Made by a program: the position numbers and the translations under genes
The notes under the pieces: generated by a model
What the model was told of the DNA's origin: nothing
What the model saw: the letters and a program-made list of their open reading frames with translations, nothing else
Databases searched by the model: none
In this document: positions 23,159 through 33,187 of the stretch, piece after piece
Position numbering within the stretch: the stretch's first letter is position 1
Layout: every line of letters starts with the position of its first letter
Origin: JANRLF01 sp033762815
GTDB lineage: Bacteria > Bacteroidota > Bacteroidia > Chitinophagales > CAIOSU01
Direction of reading: 5' to 3'
Assembly (NCBI GenBank): GCA_033762815.1
Contig: JANRLF010000001.1
Span: 310,001-374,000, forward strand
DNA: 64,000 bases

Positions 23159-25486
23159 ATGAAAAGAAACAGGAATGCCCCCAAGGGCCCTGCCGCATCG
23201 GAAGGGCTTGATAAGAAGCTTGTCAAATACTTCCGCAATTTCCCTGGCAAAGAGTTTACCAGGAAGCAGGTAATCAAAAAATTCCAAAAGCACCACGAGC
23301 AGGGGGCTATTTTGGAGAATATAGATAAGCTACTGCGCAATGGTTTATTGGAAACCGGGAAAGACAACAAGGTAAAAGCCGCAGGCAATAGGCGTACAGA
23401 AAGGGCCACGGCAGGTGGGGGTAAGATAGTAGAAGGTAGATTAGATATGACCGGCAAGGGTTTCGGGTTTGTGGTAGTGGAGGGTATGGATAGCGATATC
23501 TTCATTGCGGGCAGTAAGTTGGGCAGGGCTTTGCATAAAGACGTGGTAAGGGTACAAATAACGGGTCAGCGTAGGGGAGGTAAGCTGGAAGGGAAAATAG
23601 TGGAAATCGTAAAGCGTACCAAGCTGCATTTTTTGGGCACTATCCACATGAAGGAGGATTTTGCCTTCGTGGTGCCCGACAAGGAAAACATGCCTTATGA
23701 TATCTATATCCCTAAAGAAAATGAACATAAGGCGAAGGATCAGGAGAAAGTGATAGTGGAAATTGTGGATTGGCCCGAAAGGATGCGCAACCCCATAGGA
23801 AGGATTATTGAAACCATAGGAAAGGCGGGCTTGAATGATATAGAGATGAAGGGCATCCTTATCGAAAATGGTTTTCCCTTGGAGTTTAGCGAAGCGACAA
23901 TGGAGGAGACCGACCGCATACCCGAAACTATCAGCGAGGAAGAGATTGCGAAGAGACACGATATGCGTACGGTGCAAACTTTTACCATTGACCCTGAAGA
24001 TGCCAAGGACTTTGACGATGCCCTTTCCTTTCAGGTGTTGGAAAATGGTAATTATGAAATAGGGGTACATATAGCCGATGTAAGCCATTATGTTCAGCCC
24101 GGTTCTGCTATGGACAAAGATGCCTTTGAAAGGGCTACCAGTGTGTATTTGGTGGATAGGGTGCTGCCTATGTTTCCCGAAAAGCTGTCGAACATGGTAT
24201 GTTCACTGCGGCCCCATGAAGACAAGCTGTGTTTTGCCGCTGTTTTTGAAATAGATGATAGTGCAAAGGTGGTAGAAGTTTGGTATGGGAAAACGGTCAT
24301 CCATTCCGATAGGCGGTTTACTTATAAGCAAGCACAAGAAGTGATCGAAACTGGCGAGGGCGACCATGCAGAAGCTTTGGGTATCATGCACAGATTAGCA
24401 CTTAAATTTCGCCAGGAGCGCATCAAGAATGGCTCCATTCCTTTTGATAGTAAGGAAGTACGTTTCAAGTTGGATGAAGATGGAAAGCCTATCGGCATCA
24501 CAATCAAGGAAATGTTGGATTCCAACCGATTGATTGAGGATTATATGTTGCTGGCCAATAAATATGTGGCACAGTATATCTCCAAGCTTAAGGTTAAAAA
24601 ACAGCCCGTACCGAATGTGTACCGCGTGCACGATGCCCCCGATATGGCCAAGCTGGAGGCCTTTGCGGAGTTTGCCAAAAAATTTGGGCACGATATCAAA
24701 TTTGAAAGCCCTAAACAGATTGCTGGGGCTTTGAATACCCTTTTGACCAAAATACAGGGCAAGCCCGAGCAGGATGTATTACAAGGCCTAGCCATTAGGG
24801 CAATGGCAAAAGCTTATTACAGTACCAATAACATTGGCCATTATGGGCTGGGTTTTGAGTACTATTCCCATTTTACCTCCCCCATTAGGCGCTATCCTGA
24901 TGTGATGGTACACCGTACCTTGTTCGATGTGCTGCATGAAAATACCGAACATTTGGCAAAAGGGGAGATGGAGGAGATGTGCGTGCACATGAGTGTACAG
25001 GAACGCAATGCCATGTCGGCAGAAAGAGAATCGGTAAAGTACAAGCAGGTGGAATACATGCAAGATAAGGTAGGGCAGGACTTTGACGGCATTATTACAG
25101 GTGTGACCAATAGGGGGATTTTTGTAGAGATAAGGGAATATATGTGCGAAGGTTTCGTAAGCCAGCGCGACTTAACCCAGTTTGATGCCGAGTTTGATGA
25201 AATGAGCTACAGCATTACCGATCCACGTTCAGGCGAACAATGGCAATTGGGGGATAAAGTAAGGGTAAAAGTGGTAGCTACTAACTTAGAACGCCGTACC
25301 ATTGATTTGGAGCTGGTAAGGCCAAAGAATGAGGACGATGAAGAAAAGGAAACTGAGGAAACGACCAATTGGGAAGATGATGACATTATCAATGAGTATT
25401 TGAGCAGAAGACAGCAAGAGAAAAAATCTGCTAGGCAAGTATCTTTTAGTAAAGCCAAGGGTGCGAACAAAAAAGGGCGCATATAG
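23159..25486 (+). CDS. rnr: Ribonuclease R
   Basis: 775 residues from the ATG at 23159 (MKRNRNAPKG). Exoribonuclease of the RNB family, processing 3' ends of structured RNA. An N-terminal winged-helix segment FTRKQVIKKFQKHHEQGAIL is followed by a cold-shock domain (TGKGFGFVVVEG), the catalytic RNB core with TIDPEDAKDFDDALSF, and the C-terminal S1 domain (DFDGIITGVTNRGIFVEIRE). The tail is acidic then basic. Length and domain order are those of RNase R. It is monocistronic between two terminators. Confidence 0.96.
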   Translation: MKRNRNAPKGPAASEGLDKKLVKYFRNFPGKEFTRKQVIKKFQKHHEQGAILENIDKLLRNGLLETGKDNKVKAAGNRRTERATAGGGKIVEGRLDMTGKGFGFVVVEGMDSDIFIAGSKLGRALHKDVVRVQITGQRRGGKLEGKIVEIVKRTKLHFLGTIHMKEDFAFVVPDKENMPYDIYIPKENEHKAKDQEKVIVEIVDWPERMRNPIGRIIETIGKAGLNDIEMKGILIENGFPLEFSEATMEETDRIPETISEEEIAKRHDMRTVQTFTIDPEDAKDFDDALSFQVLENGNYEIGVHIADVSHYVQPGSAMDKDAFERATSVYLVDRVLPMFPEKLSNMVCSLRPHEDKLCFAAVFEIDDSAKVVEVWYGKTVIHSDRRFTYKQAQEVIETGEGDHAEALGIMHRLALKFRQERIKNGSIPFDSKEVRFKLDEDGKPIGITIKEMLDSNRLIEDYMLLANKYVAQYISKLKVKKQPVPNVYRVHDAPDMAKLEAFAEFAKKFGHDIKFESPKQIAGALNTLLTKIQGKPEQDVLQGLAIRAMAKAYYSTNNIGHYGLGFEYYSHFTSPIRRYPDVMVHRTLFDVLHENTEHLAKGEMEEMCVHMSVQERNAMSAERESVKYKQVEYMQDKVGQDFDGIITGVTNRGIFVEIREYMCEGFVSQRDLTQFDAEFDEMSYSITDPRSGEQWQLGDKVRVKVVATNLERRTIDLELVRPKNEDDEEKETEETTNWEDDDIINEYLSRRQQEKKSARQVSFSKAKGANKKGRI

Positions 25487-25503
25487 TGCGCCCTCTTCTT
25501 TTT
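25475..25503. terminator. Bidirectional terminator between rnr and the PhoX-like gene
   Basis: GGGCGCA and TGCGCCC pair around TATAG, with the rnr stop codon in the loop. T-rich TCTTCTTTTTAT follows on the plus strand, and on the minus strand the hairpin ends in TTTTTT. Confidence 0.85.
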
Positions 25504-25518
25504 ATCGGAAAAATGGGG

Positions 25519-27162
25519 TTATTTCTCGAAGGTTTTGGTAATGGTGCCCTTTGCGTGTGTGAGTGTCAAAATATAGCTACCTTTTAATAGCTTGCTTCCA
25601 TCAACTTGTAGCTCATTCCTACCATAGTTCAAGAAATAGCGAGCCTTTTTCATTTCTTTGCCGCCCATGTCATAAATACGGAGGTCAGCAAAATCGTAAA
25701 CTCCCGAGTTTAGCTTTATGCGGAACACATCACTTACTGGGTTTGGATAGATGGATAGGTCTTTAAAGGTGCCTAAATCTTCAAAATAACCTAGGATACC
25801 TGTGGTACTATCTCCCAAGTTTTCTTTCAATGCAACTACCACGGTAGATGGTTTATCAAAAACTACGCTCCTGTCTCCGGCATCCGTTTGCCATTGGGTA
25901 TTGGTGCTATCAGGGTGTTGTATGGAGTAGAACATGTACTTACCATCAGGTGTAAAATGGGTACCTGTTGGCTCACAGTCCAAGGGGGTATTAGCAAAAA
26001 TGCGGACATTGGGGTTTTGAGCGGTGTGGTTTGCACCGATTACCCACTTATAGTTCTCCCCCCCATCTTGGTCAACCCATAGGTTGCCTTGGTTGTCAAA
26101 TGCCAAGTTATCGGGCGAGGCAAAAAGCGCTTGCACCGTACCTGAAGCAGTAACCATCGAGTACTGGATATTGTCTACATAAATCTCAAAATCGGCAATA
26201 GTAGTGTCTATATCAGTGAAACGAAAAACGATGTTTTGGCCAGTAGAAGCAAAGTAAATTTGTCCATCGGTGCCTATCTCCACGTCTTCCACCCTATCGA
26301 AAGGGGTAGCGCCCACTGCTGCTGCCGCCGATAGCACGCCGTTCCTTTCATTTACCGAAGTATTGGGAATCAGCTTCCAAGTGCCTTTGCCTGTAGTCTG
26401 CCAGTTATTGTCCAGTTTTAAGGCGTACAGTTTACCGCTGCCCAAGTTGGCTTTATTGTCCATTACAAACTTGAACATATAACCCGCTGAAGAATTGTCT
26501 TCTCCCTGGTAGGCAGTGATGCTATCGGCAGCGAAGACTACGTTTTCGTGCGAAAAGCAACCCATGGCCCAAACTTTGTCTTTGTTGCCGTCGTTGTCAT
26601 AATCCATTGCTTCGCCTGTTACTGGGTCAATTTCTACATTCCAGCCAAAGGATTTATATCCACGCACGTTGCAAACGCCTGTAGGTATATCATCAAACTC
26701 TTCAGAGGTGACCACGGTACCCCAAGGGGTAATGCCGCCGGAACAATTCACCATGGTACCTGCAGGTTCCGTAAGCAAGGGTGGCAAAGTAATGTTACAA
26801 AGGAAAGGATCAAAATTAGCTTGTTTGGAGCCCAGAATCTCCCAAAGCTTGGTAGTGTTGTTCAGTTGGATTTCGAAAATGGCAACACCGCCAGGCACCC
26901 ATTCGGAGTTTACGCAAAGGTAGCCATGAGTGCTGCTGCCATTAATAGGTAAATAAGCGGTGAGATCACTGCCTGGGCCCATCACAGAGCCATCGCCCAA
27001 CGCATCACCTGTTTGTGCCAGTAATTGGAATGCATGGGTGGAAGGGATGTGCATCAACTCATCTTGGAAATCGGGTTCTACTGAGGTAAAATCGCCTATA
27101 TTCTGAGCATTTATGGCTATAAAGCAGCTGATGGCGAGTAAAAAGGTAAAAATGGATTTCAT
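25519..27162 (-). CDS. Secreted PhoX-like protein (DUF839) with T9SS tail
   Basis: 547 residues. Signal peptide MKSIFTFLLAISCFIAINAQ. The body has the PhoX/DUF839 hallmarks: GGITPWGTVVTSEEFDDIP, KVWAMGCFSHENVVFAAD and DRVEDVEIGTDGQIYFASTG, with long beta-propeller-like repeats. PhoX phosphatases use Ca and Fe-Ca centres and cleave phosphate monoesters; I have not matched the complete metal ligand set, so activity is uncertain. The ending (LSIYPNPVSDVFRI to TKTFEK) is a T9SS sorting domain, so the protein is exported to the surface or released. A -7 box sits 18 bases upstream. Confidence 0.8.
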   Translation of the reverse strand: MKSIFTFLLAISCFIAINAQNIGDFTSVEPDFQDELMHIPSTHAFQLLAQTGDALGDGSVMGPGSDLTAYLPINGSSTHGYLCVNSEWVPGGVAIFEIQLNNTTKLWEILGSKQANFDPFLCNITLPPLLTEPAGTMVNCSGGITPWGTVVTSEEFDDIPTGVCNVRGYKSFGWNVEIDPVTGEAMDYDNDGNKDKVWAMGCFSHENVVFAADSITAYQGEDNSSAGYMFKFVMDNKANLGSGKLYALKLDNNWQTTGKGTWKLIPNTSVNERNGVLSAAAAVGATPFDRVEDVEIGTDGQIYFASTGQNIVFRFTDIDTTIADFEIYVDNIQYSMVTASGTVQALFASPDNLAFDNQGNLWVDQDGGENYKWVIGANHTAQNPNVRIFANTPLDCEPTGTHFTPDGKYMFYSIQHPDSTNTQWQTDAGDRSVVFDKPSTVVVALKENLGDSTTGILGYFEDLGTFKDLSIYPNPVSDVFRIKLNSGVYDFADLRIYDMGGKEMKKARYFLNYGRNELQVDGSKLLKGSYILTLTHAKGTITKTFEK

Positions 27163-27180
27163 GGTGAAGGTTATTTACTA

Positions 27181-27188
27181 CAAAGATA
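27181..27188 (-). promoter_or_regulatory. -7 box of the PhoX-like gene
   Basis: TATCTTTG on the minus strand, 18 bases upstream of the start. No -33 TTG at proper distance. Confidence 0.5.
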
Positions 27189-27210
27189 AGAAGAAGGGAT
27201 AAGGCATTTG

Positions 27211-28083
27211 TTAACGATTGGTTAATTTGAACATTTGACGCGCAATGTAACTATTCATTGCTGGCCACCCATTTACGAGCAAATAAAAAGGATTGATAAA
27301 AATTAGTATCATCGGCAGCACAATAGGCCAAATCATGATGCTCATCAACAATTGAATACCTATGTGCATAATGAGCAAGGCTAATCCAAAGAAAAAAATG
27401 ACCCTTCTATTAAACAATGCGATGGGTACCATAAACTCTAACAACAAGGCCAATGAAAGCGAAATTGTGACTAACATGGAATGTTCTAAAATAAAATTGG
27501 CATAAGATGTTCCCCTGGAAAGGTAAGCCACATTGCCCCAATCAAAGTAATTATAATTGAATGACTTTAAGATTTGAATAGCCATACGGTATCCATCACT
27601 GGGCCAATGAAAACCGGAGGTTGATAGCTTAGATAATGCTGAAAGAAAATAAGCAGCAGCTACAATTTGTGCAGAAAACTGTAAGCGATAATGTTCTATG
27701 TTTCTTATCCAGTTTAGCCTATGAAAGGCATAAGCAAAAAACTGCGCAAAAAATACCGCTGTAAACAAACCCCTGCTAAGGATACCATTCGATTCTTCCA
27801 GAGAAAAGCAGATAAGCATAAAAATACCCATCAACAAGGTGGTTATAAGCATCTCCTTTTCCAAAATATATAGAATGGCGATGCCAGAAAACAGGACAAC
27901 TAGTAACCAGAAAGGAATTTCGCGGCTAATAAAACTGCAGTCAAAAAGTTGGCAAATCCCAGCTGAAAAGGGCTGATTTTGGTAGGTGAAGAAGCTAGAT
28001 AAAACAAATGCCAACCATATTATGGCAATCGGGACTTTTACATAAATCCATTCTTGCGCAATAAAACGCCTACTTATTCGCAT
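27211..28083 (-). CDS. HTTM-like multi-pass membrane protein
   Basis: 290 residues with about seven hydrophobic segments. YFLSALSKLSTSGFHWPSDG and the later H-x-G-x-Q motif inside a hydrophobic region (LIMHIGIQLLM) recall HTTM-domain (vitamin K-dependent carboxylase-like) membrane proteins; this is a tentative match. GC is lower than in rnr next door. The start overlaps the 28070 gene by 14 bases, so they form one operon, with that gene translated first. Confidence 0.6.
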   Translation of the reverse strand: MRISRRFIAQEWIYVKVPIAIIWLAFVLSSFFTYQNQPFSAGICQLFDCSFISREIPFWLLVVLFSGIAILYILEKEMLITTLLMGIFMLICFSLEESNGILSRGLFTAVFFAQFFAYAFHRLNWIRNIEHYRLQFSAQIVAAAYFLSALSKLSTSGFHWPSDGYRMAIQILKSFNYNYFDWGNVAYLSRGTSYANFILEHSMLVTISLSLALLLEFMVPIALFNRRVIFFFGLALLIMHIGIQLLMSIMIWPIVLPMILIFINPFYLLVNGWPAMNSYIARQMFKLTNR

Positions 28084-28519
28084 CGGTTATGGATTTTTCT
28101 GCCATCAGTTCATCTATTATATTCAATTTTCCGTCGGTTAGCATAAAAGTTCTCCTGTAAAGCCTCAGCATTTTTGTTTTCGAAGGTTTGTTTTTCCATT
28201 CTATGAGTCCCAGCATTGCTTTGCCCACTTCTTGTAACTGGGCTTTTGTTTCTATTCTATTGCCGTAGGCAAATCCTTTATGTTGGCAAATGGTATAAAA
28301 TTGATGGGCGAATGGGCCTGCAGATGTACGGAAATGATGTTCGAAAAATAAGGTGTCATTGCGCTCATCGGTAATGAAGAAAGCATACGACCAATTCGGA
28401 AAGGAATTATACATAGGAAAATGGGAAAAAGGATGTACCTCACCCACGAGGAATGTAACGGTGACAAAGCCAAAAAATATCAAGTAGTTCTTGATAGCAG
28501 CATAATTGAACCATCCCAT
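28070..28519 (-). CDS. Hypothetical membrane-anchored protein, partner of the HTTM-like gene
   Basis: 149 residues. One N-terminal hydrophobic helix at about 9-26 (NYLIFFGFVTVTFLVGEV) is followed by a soluble domain with FPMYNSFPNWSYAFFITDER and a basic middle (KPSKTKMLRLYRRTF). I do not recognise it. Its overlap with the 27211 gene suggests a two-protein envelope complex. The upstream 170 bases before the divergent ABC gene hold a palindrome AGCTTTAAAGCT at 28602-28613 and little else. Confidence 0.6.
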   Translation of the reverse strand: MGWFNYAAIKNYLIFFGFVTVTFLVGEVHPFSHFPMYNSFPNWSYAFFITDERNDTLFFEHHFRTSAGPFAHQFYTICQHKGFAYGNRIETKAQLQEVGKAMLGLIEWKNKPSKTKMLRLYRRTFMLTDGKLNIIDELMAEKSITDANK

Positions 28520-28692
28520 AGATAATACAATTTGTTCAAAAAATGGCAGGTATGCAATGCTTTTTCAGATGAAGACTTTCACAATTAAGGGTAATTGTTT
28601 AAGCTTTAAAGCTATAGTCCAATATTTTTTTGTAAAATGTTAAACAAAATCTTTCGTGTAAGGTTAGTAGCTTAGCGAATGGTTTTCCCGAA

Positions 28693-30438
28693 ATGGCCGA
28701 GCATAAAAATTTAACAACCCTGCAGCGGTTGATGCGATTCATCAATCCTGACAGAAAGGAAATATTGACGGTATATATCTATGCCATATTCAGTGGTATT
28801 ATTAGTCTGTCATTGCCCTTAGGTATACAGGCCATCATCAGTTTTCTTTTTGGAAATACCTATTCTGCTTCCATTGTTGTGCTTATTGGTGTAGTATTGC
28901 TCAGTGTCTTGCTCAACGGCTACCTGCAAGTGATGCAGATGAAAATTGTTGAACGCATACAGCGTAAAATTTTCACGCGCTACTCCCTTGGTTTTAGCCA
29001 AAAACTGACGGCTCTTGATTTGGTATCCGTAGATAATTACTACTTGCCCGAACTGACTAATCGATTTCTGGATACGGCATCGCTACAGAAAGGTGTCAGC
29101 AAAATCCTGTTGGAGTTTCCCACCGCATCTATCCAAATCATCTTCGGATTATTGTTGCTGTCCTTTTACAGCCCAATGTTCATCGCTTTCGGTGCCATGC
29201 TGGTACTTTTGCTATACCTAATTTTTCGGATTACGGGCCTACGTGGTTTGGCCACCAGTAATGAAGAATCGAACTATAAGTATGATGTAGCCTATTGGCT
29301 GGAAGAGGTGGCCAGGGTGGTAAAGAACTTCAAGTTGATGGGCCGTACAACTTATCCTATTTTAAAAACCGACAGGTTGGTGTCGGGCTATTTAGATGCC
29401 AAGGAAGCACACTTCAAAATTTTGCTTACCCAGTATTGGGCATTTATCGTCTTTAAGTTCATTATCACTGGTGCTCTATTGATTTTAGGCAGTGTATTGT
29501 TCGTAAATCAGCAAATCAATTTGGGCCAGTTTATTGCTGCCGAAATCGTGATTATCTTAATTGTGGGTTCTGTAGAAAAACTCATCCAGAGCTTGGATGC
29601 GGTGTATGATTTCCTTACCGCTATCGAAAAAGTAGATAAGTTGTTGGATAAGGACGATGAACATAACGGAGCATTGATAGTGCCCAACATGAACGGCAAC
29701 GGTTTCCATATTGAAATGAGCCATGTGGTTTTCCGTTATCCTATGGCACTGAACCCATCTCTCTACATTCCCTACCTCAACATTAATGGTGGGGAACGAT
29801 GGTGCATTATGGGTAGACTGGGAGCAGGTAAAACCAGCCTGATGCGATTATTGACCGGGGCCTACCAAATTGAGAGCGGCAGCATTATGGTAAACCAAGT
29901 AGCCATCAGCAACCTCGACTTAGGCGATTACCGCAAGCAAATAGGACTGGTGGTGGGCACCCGTGATATATTTTCAGATAGTATTTATAACAATATCACC
30001 CTTGGCGACCCTAGCATAGAGCGCACTGAGGTAGTGAAGATATGCAAAGGCTTAGGTTTGTGGGATTTCCTAATCGGGCTGCCCCATGATTTGGAGACCC
30101 ATATCAATACTCTTGGCAAAAACTTGCCCGATACCGTAATCTTCAAAATACTGATAGCCCGCTCATTGGCCAAGCAACCCAAGTTGTTGTTGTTGGAAGA
30201 CTGCTGGAGCCAAATGGAAAAGATAGACCAAGAGCAAATACAGCAATATTTACTAATGGAGAGGAAGCAATTTACCTTGATTGCGAGCAGCAACGAGGAA
30301 TCATTTGCCCGGTTGTGCGATTTTGTATTGCTTATGGATGATGGAAAAATGGTGAAACACGGTACGCCACAGGAAGTGCTGGCCTGTAACGAGTACCATA
30401 CTATATTGTTGAATAGCAGGCGCAGCGAAAAGGTATGA
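28693..30438 (+). CDS. ABC exporter, fused permease and degenerate ATPase
   Basis: 581 residues. The N-terminal half is a type-1 exporter membrane domain, about six helices between 25 and 290. The C-terminal ATPase has an intact Walker A, MGRLGAGKTSL (374-382), but the remaining motifs are altered: the signature is LGKNLPDTVIFK instead of LSGGQ, Walker B reads LLLLEDCW with Glu-Asp replacing Asp-Glu, the Q-loop Gln is absent (VVGTRDIFS), and the H-loop His is missing (TLIASSNEE). It heads an operon with HlyD and TolC genes, overlapping by 4 bases each, so it is the inner-membrane component of a three-part exporter. No peptidase domain and no substrate gene is recognised. Confidence 0.85.
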   Translation: MAEHKNLTTLQRLMRFINPDRKEILTVYIYAIFSGIISLSLPLGIQAIISFLFGNTYSASIVVLIGVVLLSVLLNGYLQVMQMKIVERIQRKIFTRYSLGFSQKLTALDLVSVDNYYLPELTNRFLDTASLQKGVSKILLEFPTASIQIIFGLLLLSFYSPMFIAFGAMLVLLLYLIFRITGLRGLATSNEESNYKYDVAYWLEEVARVVKNFKLMGRTTYPILKTDRLVSGYLDAKEAHFKILLTQYWAFIVFKFIITGALLILGSVLFVNQQINLGQFIAAEIVIILIVGSVEKLIQSLDAVYDFLTAIEKVDKLLDKDDEHNGALIVPNMNGNGFHIEMSHVVFRYPMALNPSLYIPYLNINGGERWCIMGRLGAGKTSLMRLLTGAYQIESGSIMVNQVAISNLDLGDYRKQIGLVVGTRDIFSDSIYNNITLGDPSIERTEVVKICKGLGLWDFLIGLPHDLETHINTLGKNLPDTVIFKILIARSLAKQPKLLLLEDCWSQMEKIDQEQIQQYLLMERKQFTLIASSNEESFARLCDFVLLMDDGKMVKHGTPQEVLACNEYHTILLNSRRSEKV

Positions 30439-31796
30439 ACAGCAAGATAACCAAAGATATAAGCAAGCATGTTGAAATTGAAAGTTTGCAGGCTTATAAC
30501 AAATCATACGGCGACGGTTTCAAAACGAAAATCAATTGGGTTTTGCTCATCTTGTTTTTGTTTCTGTTATTGGTGCTTTTTCTACCTTGGACACAAAATA
30601 TACAGGCAACAGGGGTAGTGACCACTTTTGACCCGAACCGAAAGCCACAGCAAATCAATGCATTGATAGCCGGCAGAATTGAGCGTTGGTATGTACGTGA
30701 AGGCCAAGTAGTAAAGAAAGGGGATACGCTGCTCACTTTGTCAGAAGTTAAAGCGGAATATCTTGACCCAGCTTTGGTAGAACAAACCTACAAACAAATG
30801 CAAGCCAAGCAAGGCGCAGTGGGCAGTTATGCATCTAAGGCGGAGGCCAACGAAACGCAACTGATTGCACTGAAACAGGCCAGGGAACTGAAATTGGAGC
30901 AGTTGCGGAATAAAATCAACCAAGCCAAGCTCTATATAATTACCGATAGTATGGCGTATGAGGCCGCCGTCATAGAGGCGAATATTGCTGATTCACAAAT
31001 GGTGCGTCAGCAAAAAATGTTCGAAAGCGACTTGATTTCAAAGACCGACCTTGAACGAAGGCAGCAAAACCTGCAATCGGCAAAGGCGAAACTGGCAAGT
31101 GCCAAAAACAAATTTGCCGCTACCAAACAGGAATTGTTGATAGCCGAACTGGAACTGGGAAGTGCCGCCAGAGACTATGCAGAGAAAATAGCAAAAACAG
31201 AGGCCGAACTGTTCGCTACCCTATCATCGGTCAATGAAGGCACCGGCGAGGTGGCAAAGCTTGAGAACCTGTATAACAATTACAAGCTGCGCAATAGCTT
31301 TTATGTAATAATTGCCCCACAGGACGGCCAAGTAATGCAGACTATAAAAGCTGGGGTGGGAGAAGTGGTAAAGGAGGGAGAAACTTTGATGAGCGTGGTG
31401 CCGGTGGGAGCATCCATGGCAGTAGAAATTTTCGTAAGGCCAAATGATTTTCCATTGGTGCACAAAGGCGAAACGGTAATGTTACAATTTGATGGGTACC
31501 CGGCAGTGGTGTTTTCTGGTTGGCCAAGTGCATCTTATGGCATCTTTGAGGGAGTAATCAATACAACCGATGAGGCCTTGAATGAAAACGGGAACTTCCG
31601 AGTATTGATATCGCCGGATTCCAATGCGCGCCCATGGCCTGAAAAGCTCAAATTCGGCAACGGTGCGCAAGCATTGGTGTTGCTGAAAGAGGTGCCGATA
31701 TGGTATGAATTGTGGCGGCAAGTCAATGGTTTCCCAGCCGAATTTTACACCCCTGATTCAAAGGAGAAAAAGCAAAAAGAAGAAGACAAAAAATGA
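30435..31796 (+). CDS. HlyD-family periplasmic adaptor
   Basis: 453 residues. One TM helix at about 34-53 (INWVLLILFLFLLLVLFLPW) is followed by a lipoyl/barrel-sandwich segment (QNIQATGVVTTF, GRIERWYVREGQVVKKGDTLL), a long alpha-helical hairpin (about 110-285) and the return strands (FYVIIAPQDGQVMQTIKAGVGEVVKEGETL). It links the inner-membrane exporter with TolC. The ATG overlaps the exporter stop (ATGA), as does its own stop with the TolC start. Confidence 0.9.
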   Translation: MNSKITKDISKHVEIESLQAYNKSYGDGFKTKINWVLLILFLFLLLVLFLPWTQNIQATGVVTTFDPNRKPQQINALIAGRIERWYVREGQVVKKGDTLLTLSEVKAEYLDPALVEQTYKQMQAKQGAVGSYASKAEANETQLIALKQARELKLEQLRNKINQAKLYIITDSMAYEAAVIEANIADSQMVRQQKMFESDLISKTDLERRQQNLQSAKAKLASAKNKFAATKQELLIAELELGSAARDYAEKIAKTEAELFATLSSVNEGTGEVAKLENLYNNYKLRNSFYVIIAPQDGQVMQTIKAGVGEVVKEGETLMSVVPVGASMAVEIFVRPNDFPLVHKGETVMLQFDGYPAVVFSGWPSASYGIFEGVINTTDEALNENGNFRVLISPDSNARPWPEKLKFGNGAQALVLLKEVPIWYELWRQVNGFPAEFYTPDSKEKKQKEEDKK

Positions 31797-33187
31797 GATG
31801 GCTTTCGTTCCTGATTGCTTGCCTTTTGTTCAAGAGTACCTGGGCACAAACGGATAGCTTGGTGCTTGACTTACAAGCCTATCTTTCAGTAATCAAGAAG
31901 TATCATCCCTTAATATTACAAGGGGACTTGTTGGTGCAACAGGGTGAGGCTGGTTTGACGGAAGCCAGGGGCAACTTTGACCCTACCATTGGGGCCAGCT
32001 ATGACCGTAAGTATTATTTGGGTAAGGATTATTTTTCCATTTATAATTCGGAATTGAAAATACCCGCTTGGTATGGCGTAACGTTCAAAACTGGCTATGA
32101 CAACATTAGCGGCATATATACCAATCCTGAGCGGAACGTACCGCAAAATGGCTTAGCCTATGCAGGTGTACAGGCCGATTTGCTAAGCAATCTTTACATC
32201 AATAAGAAAATGGCCATGTTGCAAAAGGCCAAAATTTACCTCAGCATATCGGAAACTGACAGGGCCCTTTTGGTGAACAATCTGATATTCGATGCCTTAG
32301 AGGCCTATTTGATTTGGAGCCGCGACTTTCAAGTGTATCAAGCTAGGCAAAGGGCTTTTCTTTTAGCTGCGGAGAGGTTTAACGGTGTTAAATCGGCCGC
32401 CATTATTGGTGAGTTGCCAAAGATTGACACTTTGGATGCTTATAACCAAATGCTTCAAAGGCAGATTGACCTGAACGATGCCAGCACCGCTTTCATCAAT
32501 GCAACATTGCTTTTGAACCAGTTTTTATGGAAAGAAAATTGGGAGTCATATAGCATTGACACCACAGTGAAACCCGGTACTGTTGATTGGTCAGGTTATT
32601 TGGATGCGCAGCCTCGGATGGTGGCAGATAGTGCCTGGCTGCAAAGCCATCCCTTAATAAGGCAGTATCAGCTTAAGCTGAACATACTAGATATTGATAG
32701 GAAAATGGCCATTCAGCAATTGATGCCCAACCTTACCGCAAGTTATAACTTTTTGTCACGGCCCATCGGTGATGAAACCGTAAGTGCTTTCTCATTCAAC
32801 AATTACAAACTCGGACTGGGTTTTTCCATGCCCTTATCATTTACAACTGGAAGGGGGGCATTTAGACAAGTAAAGCTGCAAATAAAAGCGGCTGAATTGA
32901 ACTTGCTACAAAAGCAAAGAGAGACATATCTCAAATTCGCCGCTTCCGTACAGGACCATTACAACTTCTTAAGACAGGTTGGTTTGCAGCGCAGTATTGC
33001 GCAGAATGCGTTTAGACTCCTAGAAGCCGAAAACGAAAGGTTCTTTTTGGGTGAAAGCAATTTGTTTACGGTGAATGCTAGGGAAAATACTTGGGTAAAT
33101 GCCGAGATAAAGCTCATAGAAACCAATGTAAAGGCCGTGGTAACTTATTATAAGGCAAGGCTGATACAGAACAACATGTCTAATTAG
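31793..33187 (+). CDS. TolC-family outer-membrane channel
   Basis: 464 residues. Signal peptide MRWLSFLIACLLFKSTWAQ. Two halves of helical hairpin repeats with GEAGLTEARGNFDPTIGASYDRKYYLG in the first and PNLTASYNFLSRP in the second match the TolC/OEP family. It is the outer-membrane exit duct of the three-gene export operon. The stop overlaps the convergent CaiB/SCP2 gene by 4 bases. Confidence 0.88.
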   Translation: MRWLSFLIACLLFKSTWAQTDSLVLDLQAYLSVIKKYHPLILQGDLLVQQGEAGLTEARGNFDPTIGASYDRKYYLGKDYFSIYNSELKIPAWYGVTFKTGYDNISGIYTNPERNVPQNGLAYAGVQADLLSNLYINKKMAMLQKAKIYLSISETDRALLVNNLIFDALEAYLIWSRDFQVYQARQRAFLLAAERFNGVKSAAIIGELPKIDTLDAYNQMLQRQIDLNDASTAFINATLLLNQFLWKENWESYSIDTTVKPGTVDWSGYLDAQPRMVADSAWLQSHPLIRQYQLKLNILDIDRKMAIQQLMPNLTASYNFLSRPIGDETVSAFSFNNYKLGLGFSMPLSFTTGRGAFRQVKLQIKAAELNLLQKQRETYLKFAASVQDHYNFLRQVGLQRSIAQNAFRLLEAENERFFLGESNLFTVNARENTWVNAEIKLIETNVKAVVTYYKARLIQNNMSN

